The notes under the pieces: model-generated
The model's input: the letters and a program-made list of their open reading frames with translations, nothing else
Told to the model about the DNA's origin: nothing
The model's database searches: none
Made by a program: the position numbers and the translations under genes
DNA from: Chitinophagaceae bacterium
GTDB lineage: Bacteria; Bacteroidota; Bacteroidia; Chitinophagales; Chitinophagaceae
Direction of reading: 5' to 3'
DNA: 64,000 nucleotides
Assembly: GCA_016786885.1 (NCBI GenBank)
Contig: JAEUVO010000064.1
Span: 124,001 to 188,000 of the forward strand
Shown: positions 26,372-35,470 of the stretch, piece by piece
Layout: each line of letters starts with the position of its first letter
Position numbering within the stretch: the first letter of the stretch is position 1

Positions 26372-27283
26372 TTAAGGTAAGGTTATAAGTCTTTGATTAT
26401 TACCATTATTCCAGGTAAGCATTGCTTTGTTATCGCAATTGCCATTATTTGGCGCACCATAGTCAAGGAATAAAACCCTGCTGTTTATTTTAATTTTCAA
26501 TACGCCATTGCTGATCCATGGGCAAATCACTTTCTTGATCAGCGGAGATTCTGTATTTAGGTTTATAGTTAATCCGCCATTAAATTCTGTTTTTGATCTT
26601 CCTTCAATGCTGTATACATCATCCCGTATCGGGCGGGTAGCACCACCTTCAACCTGCTTTACATACTTAATACCATCATACTTATACCCTCTTCCGTTAG
26701 GGAAAGTAACTTTGCCTCCCACCACTTGTACAGTAAATTTAATATTGCTATTCTCACTCAGGTTACTCACTACTTTAGTTCCTTCAATATGGGCACGGTT
26801 CAGGTAAAAATCAACAAAGGTGATAGTCATTACAGCACCTGGCCTGCGGATAGGTGCGGTCAGGTGAATAACAATAGCACCCCTGCGGTATTTTCCATCT
26901 GCACAAAGGCAACCGTTAGGTCCAAAATCGATAGTGATTGTTTTGGGATAAGTGCTGTCGTTAGGTGACACTGTAATTTCAGCACAAGGGCCAAGACGTA
27001 AACGTAATTCAGCAAACGGAACAAGGCGACCGCTTTCTGTTCCTGAGCGACCATACATGCTCACATCTCCTTCTTCTTCTGCAGCTACCATACTCACATC
27101 TTCTACATCATCAAAGCTGGCTTCCGTCTGGCTGCTTTCATCAGATAAATTTGTAGCTTCTTCTTCAGTTAATGTATCAGTTGTGTTCGAAAGGCTGCTT
27201 TCCTTTTGACAGGAAATCAGGAAAGCAGAGAATAACACTGCAAAGGCAGCGATTGTGATCCGGCTAAGTGATAAAGTTTTCAT
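26372..27283 (-). CDS. Lipoprotein with acidic linker, function unknown
   Basis: The 303-residue protein has a lipoprotein signal (LISC, Cys25), then an acidic Ser/Thr/Glu linker (about 28-75), then a beta-rich domain. The domain has CxC in GCLCADGKYRRGAI and paired Cys residues late (VICPW, NCDNK). It resembles uncharacterised Bacteroidota lipoproteins of about 300 residues. No enzyme motif is visible. The linker suggests the domain stands off the membrane. It is the largest of a run of orphan lipoproteins at 24.7-29 kb. Confidence 0.72.
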   Translation of the reverse strand: MKTLSLSRITIAAFAVLFSAFLISCQKESSLSNTTDTLTEEEATNLSDESSQTEASFDDVEDVSMVAAEEEGDVSMYGRSGTESGRLVPFAELRLRLGPCAEITVSPNDSTYPKTITIDFGPNGCLCADGKYRRGAIVIHLTAPIRRPGAVMTITFVDFYLNRAHIEGTKVVSNLSENSNIKFTVQVVGGKVTFPNGRGYKYDGIKYVKQVEGGATRPIRDDVYSIEGRSKTEFNGGLTINLNTESPLIKKVICPWISNGVLKIKINSRVLFLDYGAPNNGNCDNKAMLTWNNGNNQRLITLP

Positions 27284-27378
27284 GGCTATACTTTTTGTTT
27301 ATAAATTATTAACGCAACTTTGGAACTGAGTGGCGCAAGAAAGTTTAAAGACCATAATAAATTTTATTTTCCTCCCCG

Positions 27379-28299
27379 TTGAAATCTATCATACAATATA
27401 TAAGGCGGTATTTCTACGAAACAGATAAACAGGTTTTTATCTTTATCTCTTTATTTACAGCTATTCTAATTATACTGAATTACCATTTTGATATTAACGG
27501 GTATATCCAAAAAAAAAGTTCGTTCCCTTTTAAACTTATCTTATGGTATATAGTCTTCCTGAGTGCCTTTATAATTCCTCATTGGGTACTCTATCTTCAA
27601 AGAGAGAAAAAAAAGGATACAACAACACCTCTGCTTTTTTGGCTGTTTATCCTGTTTGCACCGGCGATCTTCTCTTTAAAAATCAGTCTGAATAATGCTA
27701 TTATCTATCTCCCGGATCAGAGCTGGGAAAACTACTGGAATCATATCATTTACTGGCCTTTATTATTTCTTATTGTAACAATCATTTTATTTCTTACCTG
27801 GGCAACCTTTGATAATAAACAACCTTTTTATGGCTTCACTCTAAACGGATTCAATATGAAGCCTTATATTATAATGACAATACTCATGTTCCCGCTGATT
27901 GGAATGGCATCAACTCAACCGGATTTCCTTGATACTTATCCCAAGCTAAAAATGATTAACGTCGAATTTACAGAAACAGATTTCAGTTGGTGGCACAAAC
28001 TGCTTTTTGAATTGTCCTATGGTAGTGACTTTATCACCACTGAGCTTTTTTTTAGAGGCTTTTTAATATTGGCTTTCATAAAATGGGCGGGAAAGGATGC
28101 AATACTGCCAATGGCTGTCTTCTATTGTACCATTCATTTTGGTAAGCCATTGGGCGAATGTATAAGCTCTTATTTCGGCGGATTGCTGCTTGGGATTGTT
28201 GTATATAATATCCGTTCAATAGTCGGTGGATTGCTGGTTCATTTAGGTATTGCATGGATGATGGAGCTCGGCGGTTATATTGGAAATCTATATAGATGA
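27379..28299 (+). CDS. CPBP-family intramembrane protease-like protein
   Basis: The start is TTG at 27379; 306 residues with about eight membrane segments. The C-terminal part has the CPBP (Abi, CAAX protease/bacteriocin processing) motif set: TELFFRG (221-227), TIHFGKP with His253, and GGLLVHLGIAW. Motif 1 is normally EExxxR; here the first Glu is replaced by Thr, leaving Glu222 and Arg226. The first motif-1 Glu is a catalytic residue in the family, so activity may be altered. It converges with a lipoprotein gene, three bases between stops. Confidence 0.8.
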   Translation: MKSIIQYIRRYFYETDKQVFIFISLFTAILIILNYHFDINGYIQKKSSFPFKLILWYIVFLSAFIIPHWVLYLQREKKKDTTTPLLFWLFILFAPAIFSLKISLNNAIIYLPDQSWENYWNHIIYWPLLFLIVTIILFLTWATFDNKQPFYGFTLNGFNMKPYIIMTILMFPLIGMASTQPDFLDTYPKLKMINVEFTETDFSWWHKLLFELSYGSDFITTELFFRGFLILAFIKWAGKDAILPMAVFYCTIHFGKPLGECISSYFGGLLLGIVVYNIRSIVGGLLVHLGIAWMMELGGYIGNLYR

Positions 28300-28302
28300 C
28301 AA

Positions 28303-28938
28303 CTATATCGTCCACTCATCATGCACAATACCTGTTAAATAATATTTATTATCAATTTTCTTAAATATCAACCGCAGGCTTCTCCAGTCCATTCCATCGT
28401 ACTTTTCTTCAAACCCGGAAAAATGGCTGTCCGTAAAATCACATCCCGGATATATTGTAAGAATATTATTTTGTGAGTTGCCGGCACCAAGAAATTCGTT
28501 AATACTCATTTTCTCCGGGTTCAGAAAATCCGCATCATACACAAAGCGCTGCATGTATTCATTTAAGGTCATCTTTATCGGATCACCGGTACCATCATAC
28601 TCGCCCCACCGTATTATGTCCTGCTTTTTCTTTCCCATTTCTGCTATCAACTTCAATCCCGTCAATACCACATCATTCAACGTATCAACATACCCATAAG
28701 GAGAAAAGCGAAGGCCTTCAACAGGATGAATAAAAAAAGAAAGTGAATCGTAATTTTTATTCTTTAGTACGGACATTATAGTACGGTTCAGTGAGGTAAG
28801 CGCCGACACCTTATCCGATTGTATAACCGGTATAGTATCTGCAGAAACAGTTTCTATTGGCTTTTCCTTAGGCGTTGATTTATTTCTGCAACTGTAAAAA
28901 GAAAAAAGCAGGAAAAAAGCAAAAAGGACTATTCTCAT
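28303..28938 (-). CDS. Lipoprotein directly downstream of rnpB, function unknown
   Basis: I take the ATG at 28938, giving 211 residues and a lipobox ending SFYSC; an ATG at 28953 would only add five residues inside the promoter-like stretch. The mature protein starts with a charged linker and then a mixed domain with SLSFFIHPVEGLRFSPYGYVDT and YPGCDF. The same 'SFFIHPxxGxRFSPYG' order occurs in uncharacterised Bacteroidota lipoproteins. Only 22 bases separate it from the 3' end of rnpB, with no separate terminator, so read-through from the RNA gene is possible. Confidence 0.72.
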   Translation of the reverse strand: MRIVLFAFFLLFSFYSCRNKSTPKEKPIETVSADTIPVIQSDKVSALTSLNRTIMSVLKNKNYDSLSFFIHPVEGLRFSPYGYVDTLNDVVLTGLKLIAEMGKKKQDIIRWGEYDGTGDPIKMTLNEYMQRFVYDADFLNPEKMSINEFLGAGNSQNNILTIYPGCDFTDSHFSGFEEKYDGMDWRSLRLIFKKIDNKYYLTGIVHDEWTI

Positions 28939-28960
28939 AACAAAGGTTTTCAATTAAAAA

Positions 28961-29316
28961 GCTACAAGCCTGTAAGCCGGATTCTGTTCCCGATAGCTAT
29001 CGGGAGGCTATCATTTATCTGTCCCGGCAGTTACCTGCCGGGATCAATCTGCCTACCCTGGATCTTGAACGAGCAGTTCTCAAAACGATCCTATATGTGG
29101 CATTTCAGCATGCAAGGTTTACCCGCTATTGATGTTACCATCAACAGCCGTAGGCTCTTACCCTACGTTTTCACCCTTACCCGGAGGCAGTTATTTTCTG
29201 TGGCACTATCTGTTCTCACCTGAGGCGAGACCCGGCTCTTCACCGGTGCATTGCTCTGTGCTGTCCGGACTTTCCTCCTCCCACAAAGAGCGGGAAGCGA
29301 TAGCCTGGCTTGTAGC
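28961..29316 (-). ncRNA. rnpB: RNase P RNA (bacterial type A)
   Basis: On the minus strand the RNA starts GCTACAAGCCAGG, contains the conserved GGAGGAAAGTCCGGAC core and the GTAAGGGTGAAA segment, and ends with ACAGAATCCGGCTTACAGGC and GGCTTGTAGC. The first and last ten bases pair perfectly as helix P1. Length is about 356 nt. It is the catalytic RNA that matures tRNA 5' ends. It is preceded by a TACCTTTG promoter box five bases away and follows the DUF2027-Smr gene. Confidence 0.97.
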
Positions 29317-29321
29317 AAATA

Positions 29322-29351
29322 CAAAGGTAGATATGTAAACTAGTATTGAAA
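29322..29351 (-). promoter_or_regulatory. Promoter of rnpB
   Basis: TACCTTTG (29329-29322 on the minus strand) is an exact TAnnTTTG box five bases before the RNA 5' end; a TTTC at 29351-29348, 18 bases upstream, is the best -33 candidate. Because the RNA end is known from helix P1, this box calibrates the start distance for other genes in the window. Confidence 0.65.
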
Positions 29352-30359
29352 GAAAATTTCTGTGGCTCCATATCCAAAACTGGGATGGTATTGGTTTACA
29401 AAAGATTTCACCTCCTTTTTTAACCGCAGAATGTCATGTATCTCATCTCTTAGTTTTCCTTCTCCTACTCCATGTATCACAGTCAATGAAGGCTGATGAT
29501 GCACTACTGCCAGGTGATAGAACTTTTCAAATGTTTTTAACTGCAGGCTTACGATCTCGTAATTACTCATATGCTTCCAGTCATCAGTAAGTTTTTCAAT
29601 ATGAAGATCAACAACACTGCGGGCAGGCTCCAGGTGCTGCCTGGCTTTTGAAGCCTCATAGATTTTAAATCCTTTCGCCGCCAGTTTCCCCATTTCTACA
29701 ACATCCTCATGCTTTTTATCAGGATATTCTTCAAAAAGCAGCTGAGAAAAAGTGGCCAGGTTTTTTTGCTTCAATTCTTCAATTTTAGCAAAAAGCTGTT
29801 TGGGCTTTAGCCTCACTGAAGCTTCAAAATGATTTTCTTTCTTTTTATCAGGAGTCACCAAAGTAAACTCAAAGTCAAACGTTGGACTGTCATTCAATTC
29901 CGAAAACTGAATATCATGGAGGTAAAAATCCTCAAATGGATGAACAATATTCTTCAACTGAAAGTCCGGTTTGCCAAAAAAATGAAGCTTGTAAACGAAA
30001 TTATAAGCAGTTTCTGTATGATTCACCAAATGCAGTTTTAGTTCCTCCACCACTGTATCGCCAAATTCATCTGTATCCATTAGTGGTAAAAAAGTCAGCC
30101 ATACTCCGTCAGTTATTCTTTTTGTTTCGGCATACTTCTCTTTTCGTACATCATCTATGTATTTTTTTTCTTTTTTGTCAGGAATTATCTTCTTTTCAGT
30201 AAACCGTTTAAAATATGGGAAATCAACCTGGTCTTTATAAACAGGAAATGTAACCCCTTTAACATCTACCATCAGCATTTTGTCATTGATTATATCCACC
30301 ACCTTCCCTTCTTCATTGGAATGCAGTATCAGCACAATATCACCAATCTGGTACTTCAT
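29340..30359 (-). CDS. DUF2027 / Smr-domain protein
   Basis: The 339-residue protein has an N-terminal KOW-like beta domain (MKYQIGDIVLILHSNEEGKVVDI), a middle DUF2027 beta-sandwich (about 80-190), and a C-terminal Smr domain (about 250-339) with VVDLHIEKL (DLHxxx) and the HGVGEGKLRDEI loop. Smr domains are nucleases in MutS2 and some relatives, here without MutS parts. The function in Bacteroidota is not established. A TAAATTTG box precedes it. rnpB follows after 23 bases on the same strand. Confidence 0.9.
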   Translation of the reverse strand: MKYQIGDIVLILHSNEEGKVVDIINDKMLMVDVKGVTFPVYKDQVDFPYFKRFTEKKIIPDKKEKKYIDDVRKEKYAETKRITDGVWLTFLPLMDTDEFGDTVVEELKLHLVNHTETAYNFVYKLHFFGKPDFQLKNIVHPFEDFYLHDIQFSELNDSPTFDFEFTLVTPDKKKENHFEASVRLKPKQLFAKIEELKQKNLATFSQLLFEEYPDKKHEDVVEMGKLAAKGFKIYEASKARQHLEPARSVVDLHIEKLTDDWKHMSNYEIVSLQLKTFEKFYHLAVVHHQPSLTVIHGVGEGKLRDEIHDILRLKKEVKSFVNQYHPSFGYGATEIFFQY

Positions 30360-30387
30360 AATCTCTTTCTGTTATTGAAACCCGTCA

Positions 30388-30395
30388 CAAATTTA
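30388..30395 (-). promoter_or_regulatory. -7 promoter element of the DUF2027-Smr gene
   Basis: TAAATTTG on the minus strand matches TAnnTTTG and gives a leader of roughly 23 bases to the ATG at 30359. Confidence 0.4.
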
Positions 30396-30417
30396 CAAAA
30401 CACTGTTTTATAGCAGG

Positions 30418-30454
30418 TAAAAAAAGAGAGCTGCACAAAATAGTACAGCTCTTT
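30418..30454 (-). terminator. Intrinsic terminator of the permease gene
   Basis: On the minus strand AGAGCTGTAC and GTGCAGCTCT (with one G-T) pair around TATTTT and are followed by CTTTTTTT. It lies 17 bases after the permease stop at 30471. Confidence 0.85.
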
Positions 30455-30470
30455 AAGCATCATTTTAGAA

Positions 30471-32396
30471 TTAAGCTGCTGGAGGAGAAGCCAGCTTACT
30501 TTTCTTATATCCGTACAGGAAGTAAATAATCAGTCCCAATAATAACCAGCCACCAAACCAGAGCCAGTTGCTTAGCGACATGCCTGTTAGGAGGTACAGG
30601 CAGGTAGACACACCAAGCAAAGGAATCAGTGAGTAATTTTTCAGGAAACTGGAAACTGCCAAGGCTGCCATCAGAAACCAGAATATTAGTGTTGATATTT
30701 TAGCCGTTTTACTTTGTACCGGATCCTTATCTGCGATAAAACCAGCCGCTGCCTCGTATTTATCTGCCGGTAGCGGTGTAGAACGTACCGTGTTTGTTAA
30801 TTTAATAAAGGAGGAATCAGTATCATTCTCCGATACCAAGTATTGCTCAACATTACCCGCTACCATTGCTGTGTCTGTAAAATGAGCTGGTATTATGTCA
30901 GACAATGCTTCTACTTTATGCTCGAAACTGTAATCAAATTTATCGCTGAAATAGTTTTTTGTGAATACAGATAATATCACTACTGCGCCGATTATGATTA
31001 ACGGAAAGATCAGTTTTCCGTTAACATAAGGAATCGTAAACCTTCCGGCTACTTTTTCTTTTCTTGGGATAAGTAACACACCTCCGCAAACCAATACAAA
31101 AGCAAATAAGGTGGCGATACTGGTGAAGTCAAGTACAAAGGTTTTATCCGTGAATAGTATGGGAATACCCACCACCAGGCCTGTAACAATAGTGGCAAAA
31201 GAAGGTGTTTTGAATTTGGTATGAATTTTCTGAAATACCGGAGGCATTAATCCATCCCGGCTCATACTCATCCAGATGCGTGGCTGCCCCATTTGAAACA
31301 CAAGAAGCACACTGGTCATAGCAACCACTGCACAAATTGAAACCAGTAATTGCATCCAGCCAATATTCAGGTTTTGCGCTTCAAAAATAAAAGCTAATGG
31401 GTCACCAACGCCATCAAAATTTTTATAATGAACAGCTCCTGTAAGTACCAGCGTTAATAGTATATAAACAATGGTACAAATAACAAGTGACAGGATCATT
31501 CCTTTTGGCAAATCTCTTTGTGGATTTTTACTCTCCTCTGCCAATACACTTACAGCGTCAAATCCTATATACGCAAAAAATACACCGCTTACTGCCATCA
31601 TTACCCCGCTAAATCCATTCGGCATAAATGATTTTATTCCTTCCTCATTAGCCGGTGTCCAGTTAAACGTAAGGCCGTTTGAAAAAACAAGGTATCCCCC
31701 TACCAACACTACTAATCCCACAATGGCCAATTTTAATACTACCATGGCATTGCTAAAATTGCGGCTTTCTTTGATTCCACGATAGACCAGGTAAGTTATC
31801 AGCAAATTGATTATTAATGCGGGCAAGTCAAATATTATTCTTAAGCTTCCTAACATGGGTGCATTATTCCAGGCACTTATCAATTCCTGGTTAACACTTC
31901 CTTCAGCAACAGCTTTTTTTGCTTCTATATAACTACAGGTTAAGTAGTCGGGTACATGAATATTGACTTTATGTAAAAAAGAAGTGAAATAATCACTCCA
32001 ACTGAATGCAACATAAATATTTCCGATAGAGTACTCCATGATCAATGCCCACCCAATGATCCAGGCAAAAAGCTCTCCGAAACTTGCATAAGCATAAGTA
32101 TAGGCACTGCCGGCAACTGGTATGCGGCTGGCAAATTCTGAATAACAAAAAGCAGTAAAAGCACAGGCGATACCAGTAATAACAAATAAAACAACAACGC
32201 CAGGGCCGCCATTAAATACTGCACCACCAAGACTACTAAAACTTCCGGCGCCAATAATGGCAGCTATGCCAAAAAAAGTAAGATCCTTAACAGTTAGCAC
32301 CCTTTTTAATCCATGGCTATGAATGTCATCAGCTGGGAGATCAGCATCTTTTACAATCTTGTCGATTGATTTCCGGCGGAACAATGAGTTTGACAT
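30471..32396 (-). CDS. APC-family amino acid permease with an extra C-terminal loop
   Basis: The 641-residue protein belongs to the cationic amino acid transporter-like branch of the APC superfamily. It has the TM1 GIAAIIGAGSFSSLGG motif and repeated GxG-rich membrane segments; about 12-14 TM helices in all. Residues 500-575 form a long hydrophilic, Asp/Ser-rich loop between two late membrane segments, absent from the short bacterial members. The substrate is likely an amino acid, but which one is not decided by the sequence. A TTG / TATTTTG promoter precedes it. Confidence 0.9.
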   Translation of the reverse strand: MSNSLFRRKSIDKIVKDADLPADDIHSHGLKRVLTVKDLTFFGIAAIIGAGSFSSLGGAVFNGGPGVVVLFVITGIACAFTAFCYSEFASRIPVAGSAYTYAYASFGELFAWIIGWALIMEYSIGNIYVAFSWSDYFTSFLHKVNIHVPDYLTCSYIEAKKAVAEGSVNQELISAWNNAPMLGSLRIIFDLPALIINLLITYLVYRGIKESRNFSNAMVVLKLAIVGLVVLVGGYLVFSNGLTFNWTPANEEGIKSFMPNGFSGVMMAVSGVFFAYIGFDAVSVLAEESKNPQRDLPKGMILSLVICTIVYILLTLVLTGAVHYKNFDGVGDPLAFIFEAQNLNIGWMQLLVSICAVVAMTSVLLVFQMGQPRIWMSMSRDGLMPPVFQKIHTKFKTPSFATIVTGLVVGIPILFTDKTFVLDFTSIATLFAFVLVCGGVLLIPRKEKVAGRFTIPYVNGKLIFPLIIIGAVVILSVFTKNYFSDKFDYSFEHKVEALSDIIPAHFTDTAMVAGNVEQYLVSENDTDSSFIKLTNTVRSTPLPADKYEAAAGFIADKDPVQSKTAKISTLIFWFLMAALAVSSFLKNYSLIPLLGVSTCLYLLTGMSLSNWLWFGGWLLLGLIIYFLYGYKKSKLASPPAA

Positions 32397-32417
32397 CAGT
32401 CAGTTGGTTTTGGTTAT

Positions 32418-32445
32418 CAAAATAGGGAAAAAAATGATAGCTCAA
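32418..32445 (-). promoter_or_regulatory. Probable promoter of the permease gene
   Basis: On the minus strand TTG (32445-32443), 18 bases, then TATTTTG (32424-32418), 21 bases before the ATG. The same 18-base spacing with TATTTTG occurs at 62697-62724. Confidence 0.45.
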
Positions 32446-32462
32446 CGGATTGCGGCTACAAA

Positions 32463-33428
32463 TTAATACTCCCGCTGTACAAGAAACTGGGCCAGTTCCT
32501 TTAATGGTTGCTTTCTCTTTGATAGAACAGCAATATCTTCCAGGTGTGCAAACGCCTCATCCAGGTACTTATTCTTCAATTGAAGGGCCCATTCATCTAC
32601 TTTGCAATCCCTGAATATCTTCAATACGTTTTCTATTTTTCCAGCCTCATTTCCTGTAAGAAGATTGCTTAATTCTTTTTGCTGGTGAGCTGAAGCCGAT
32701 TCCATTGCATGGATAAGCAGGAATGTTTTTTTATTGGCTAAAATATCACCCCCTACCTGTTTGCCGAATTTCTGAGGGTCACCAAAAGCATCCAGGTAAT
32801 CATCCTGTACCTGGAAAGCTATTCCCAGCTTTCTGCCAAACTCATACAGCAGGTTCTGGTTTCTTTCTCCTGCACCGCCTAGTATGGCACCCATTTTCAG
32901 ACTGGCAGCCAGTAATACAGAGGTCTTTAATTCGATCATACGTAAGTACTCATCCAGCTTCACCATTTCCCTTTTTTCAAAATCCATATCCCATTGCTGA
33001 CCTTCACACACTTGCCTGGCTGTTTGATTAAATAATTGCAGAATGGAATGAAGGTAACTGCCATCGATCCTGTTGATATAGTCATAAGCTTTTACCAGCA
33101 TCACATCACCGGCAAGTAATGCAGTATTTTCTCCATACTTTGTATGCACTGTTTCCATTCCCCTCCGCAAAGGGGCTTTATCCATTATATCATCATGAAT
33201 GAGAGTAAAGTTGTGAAAGAGTTCGACGGCAGCAGCTACATCCCATGCATCTTCCCTGATATCGTCAAACAATTCATTACCCATCAGGCAAAGAACCGGC
33301 CGAACTCTCTTGCCTCCTAATTTCAGAAAATATTCATTGGGCAGATATAAAGAAGCCGGCTCGGCAGGAAAATGTGGCTTCTCGAAATGAAGAGCGAACT
33401 TCTGTGACAATAACTCAAAACTTTGCAT
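32463..33428 (-). CDS. Polyprenyl (isoprenoid) diphosphate synthase
   Basis: The 321-residue trans-prenyltransferase condenses isopentenyl diphosphate units. The two Asp-rich motifs are DDIMD (79-83, first) and DDYLD (209-213, second), with LGGKRVRP early and the PLRRG after the first motif. Chain length (farnesyl, geranylgeranyl or longer) is not certain. It is the last gene of the six-gene minus-strand cluster that begins at 38452, 15 bases after rnr. Confidence 0.93.
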   Translation of the reverse strand: MQSFELLSQKFALHFEKPHFPAEPASLYLPNEYFLKLGGKRVRPVLCLMGNELFDDIREDAWDVAAAVELFHNFTLIHDDIMDKAPLRRGMETVHTKYGENTALLAGDVMLVKAYDYINRIDGSYLHSILQLFNQTARQVCEGQQWDMDFEKREMVKLDEYLRMIELKTSVLLAASLKMGAILGGAGERNQNLLYEFGRKLGIAFQVQDDYLDAFGDPQKFGKQVGGDILANKKTFLLIHAMESASAHQQKELSNLLTGNEAGKIENVLKIFRDCKVDEWALQLKNKYLDEAFAHLEDIAVLSKRKQPLKELAQFLVQREY

Positions 33429-33443
33429 AGGCCAAAATAAGTA

Positions 33444-35462
33444 TCATTTCCGTTTTTTACCTTTTTGTTTCCCATTTTTTTCTGCTGCCAGTTCACCAGC
33501 CACTACCCATTCATAGTCCAGTTGTCGCTTGGTAAGATTGGCCGCTACTACTTTTATCCAAACCTTATCACCCATCCGGAATTTTTTGCCGCTCCGCTGA
33601 CCAACCAGACAATAATCTGTTTCCACATGCCTGAACTCATCATATTCGAGCAGACTGTTAACACTGACCAGCCCTTCGCATTTATGTTCTATTGTCTCCA
33701 CCCAGAAGCCAAATGATGCAACACCACTAATCACTCCTTCAAATTCTTCACCCAGGTAATTACGCATATACTGTACCTGTTTGTACTTATTAGCAGCCCG
33801 TTCTGCCTCCATAGCTGCTCTTTCCCGTTCACTGGTGTGCTTGCACTTTTCTTCCAGCTTTTTATCAGGATTTACTTTATTATTCAATACATCAAATAAT
33901 ATTCTATGAACCTGCACATCAGGATAACGGCGAATTGGAGAAGTGAAATGGCAATAATGTTCAAAGCCCAACCCGTAATGACCCACATTCTCTGTTGTAT
34001 ACTTGGCCTTGGCCATTGTACGGATACCTAATTGTTCCAGCACATGCTGTTCCGGTTTTCCATGTACATCCTTCAGCAACTGGTTAAATGATGTTGCAAT
34101 GGTATCCGGTGAGGAAGTATCAAACTTGTGTCCGAATTTTTTTGCAAAAGCGGCAAAAGGCACCAGCTTTGCTTCATCCGGATCATCGTGTGTTCGGTAA
34201 GGAAATGGCAACGGTTTATTATTGAACTTTAGTTTTGAGATATTCTCCGCCACAGTACGGTTTGCCAGCAGCATGTATTCTTCAATGAGCTGGTGAGCTT
34301 CTTTACTCTCTTTCACCATAATGCCAATGGGATCACCTTTCTCATCCAGCTTAAACCGAACTTCCTGTGAAGAAAAGTTGATTGCACCATTATTAAATCT
34401 TTTCTTCCGGAAGCGCTGAGCAATGTCATTCAATATCAAAATTTCTTCCGCATGCAAACCGGCTTTTTCCTCAATTATCGCCTGTACTTCTTCGTATGTA
34501 AACCGGTGATCTGAATGAATGATCGTTTTACCGAGCCAGTATTGCTTTATTTCTGCTTTTGCAGTTATTTGGAATATAGCAGAGAAAGTGAGTTTGTCTT
34601 CATGTGGTCGCAAAGAGCATAGTACATTAGAAATATGCTCAGGCAGCATTGGATTCACCCTGTCAGGCAGGTACACAGAAGTTGCCCGCAAGTAAGCTTC
34701 CTTATCCAGGTCATTATCTGTTTCTACATAATGGCTTACATCAGCAATATGAATGCCTATCTCATAATTACCATTTTTCAGTTTCCGGAATGAAATAGCA
34801 TCATCAAAATCTTTCGCATCCACCGGATCAATAGTAATAGTAAAAATATCCCTGGTATCTTTCCTCTTCTTTATTTCTTCAGTAGGAATGATGTCAGGTA
34901 TCCTGGCGGCAACTTCAAGTGCTTCGTCAGAAAATTGTAATGGAAAGCCTGCATCCAGTAATATCTCTTTCATAGCAGCATCATTGCTGTTACCGACATC
35001 CAAAACCGTTACCACTTCCCCTACTGGTCTTTTATTTCCATCGTTCTCCCACTCCAGCAGTTTTACTACCACCCTGTCCCCATCTTTTGCCTTATTGATG
35101 TTTGCTAATGGAATAAAAATATCCGGCATAGGCTTATCTGCTTCAGCAATAAAAAAGGCAAAGCCTTTATTCATTTGCAGTGCACCAATAAACTCGGTTC
35201 TTTTTCTTTGCAATACATCTTTCACCACCCCCTGCATTCTCCTGCCGCTACTACGTACCTCTTTGATGGCCACACGAACAGTATCACCGTGAAGAGCTGT
35301 ATTAAAATCAGCCGGGCGAACCATTACATCCACATCCATTCCTTCAATTGGCACAAAGCCCATCCCTGAACGGGTAATTTCCAATACACCCTTCAACAAT
35401 TTTGAAGACGGCTGACGCTGTTTTTCTTTTACTTTTCTTTTTTTTGAATTTTTTCTTCCCAT
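33444..35462 (-). CDS. rnr: Ribonuclease R
   Basis: RNase R is a 3'-5' exoribonuclease. The 672-residue protein has a basic N-tail, two cold-shock-type domains (about 22-155), the RNB catalytic domain with IDPVDAKDFDDA (211-222, Mg-binding Asp residues), and a C-terminal S1 domain (about 575-655) followed by a Lys-rich tail. The N-terminal HTH of the E. coli protein is absent, which is common outside Gammaproteobacteria. It lies between lpxK and the prenyl synthase gene, gaps of 8 and 15 bases. Confidence 0.96.
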   Translation of the reverse strand: MGRKNSKKRKVKEKQRQPSSKLLKGVLEITRSGMGFVPIEGMDVDVMVRPADFNTALHGDTVRVAIKEVRSSGRRMQGVVKDVLQRKRTEFIGALQMNKGFAFFIAEADKPMPDIFIPLANINKAKDGDRVVVKLLEWENDGNKRPVGEVVTVLDVGNSNDAAMKEILLDAGFPLQFSDEALEVAARIPDIIPTEEIKKRKDTRDIFTITIDPVDAKDFDDAISFRKLKNGNYEIGIHIADVSHYVETDNDLDKEAYLRATSVYLPDRVNPMLPEHISNVLCSLRPHEDKLTFSAIFQITAKAEIKQYWLGKTIIHSDHRFTYEEVQAIIEEKAGLHAEEILILNDIAQRFRKKRFNNGAINFSSQEVRFKLDEKGDPIGIMVKESKEAHQLIEEYMLLANRTVAENISKLKFNNKPLPFPYRTHDDPDEAKLVPFAAFAKKFGHKFDTSSPDTIATSFNQLLKDVHGKPEQHVLEQLGIRTMAKAKYTTENVGHYGLGFEHYCHFTSPIRRYPDVQVHRILFDVLNNKVNPDKKLEEKCKHTSERERAAMEAERAANKYKQVQYMRNYLGEEFEGVISGVASFGFWVETIEHKCEGLVSVNSLLEYDEFRHVETDYCLVGQRSGKKFRMGDKVWIKVVAANLTKRQLDYEWVVAGELAAEKNGKQKGKKRK

Positions 35463-35470
35463 ATCAGGTA

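Noticed and set aside
29129-29338. Open frame on the plus strand
   Set aside because: It lies almost wholly inside the RNase P RNA gene and has no protein family character.
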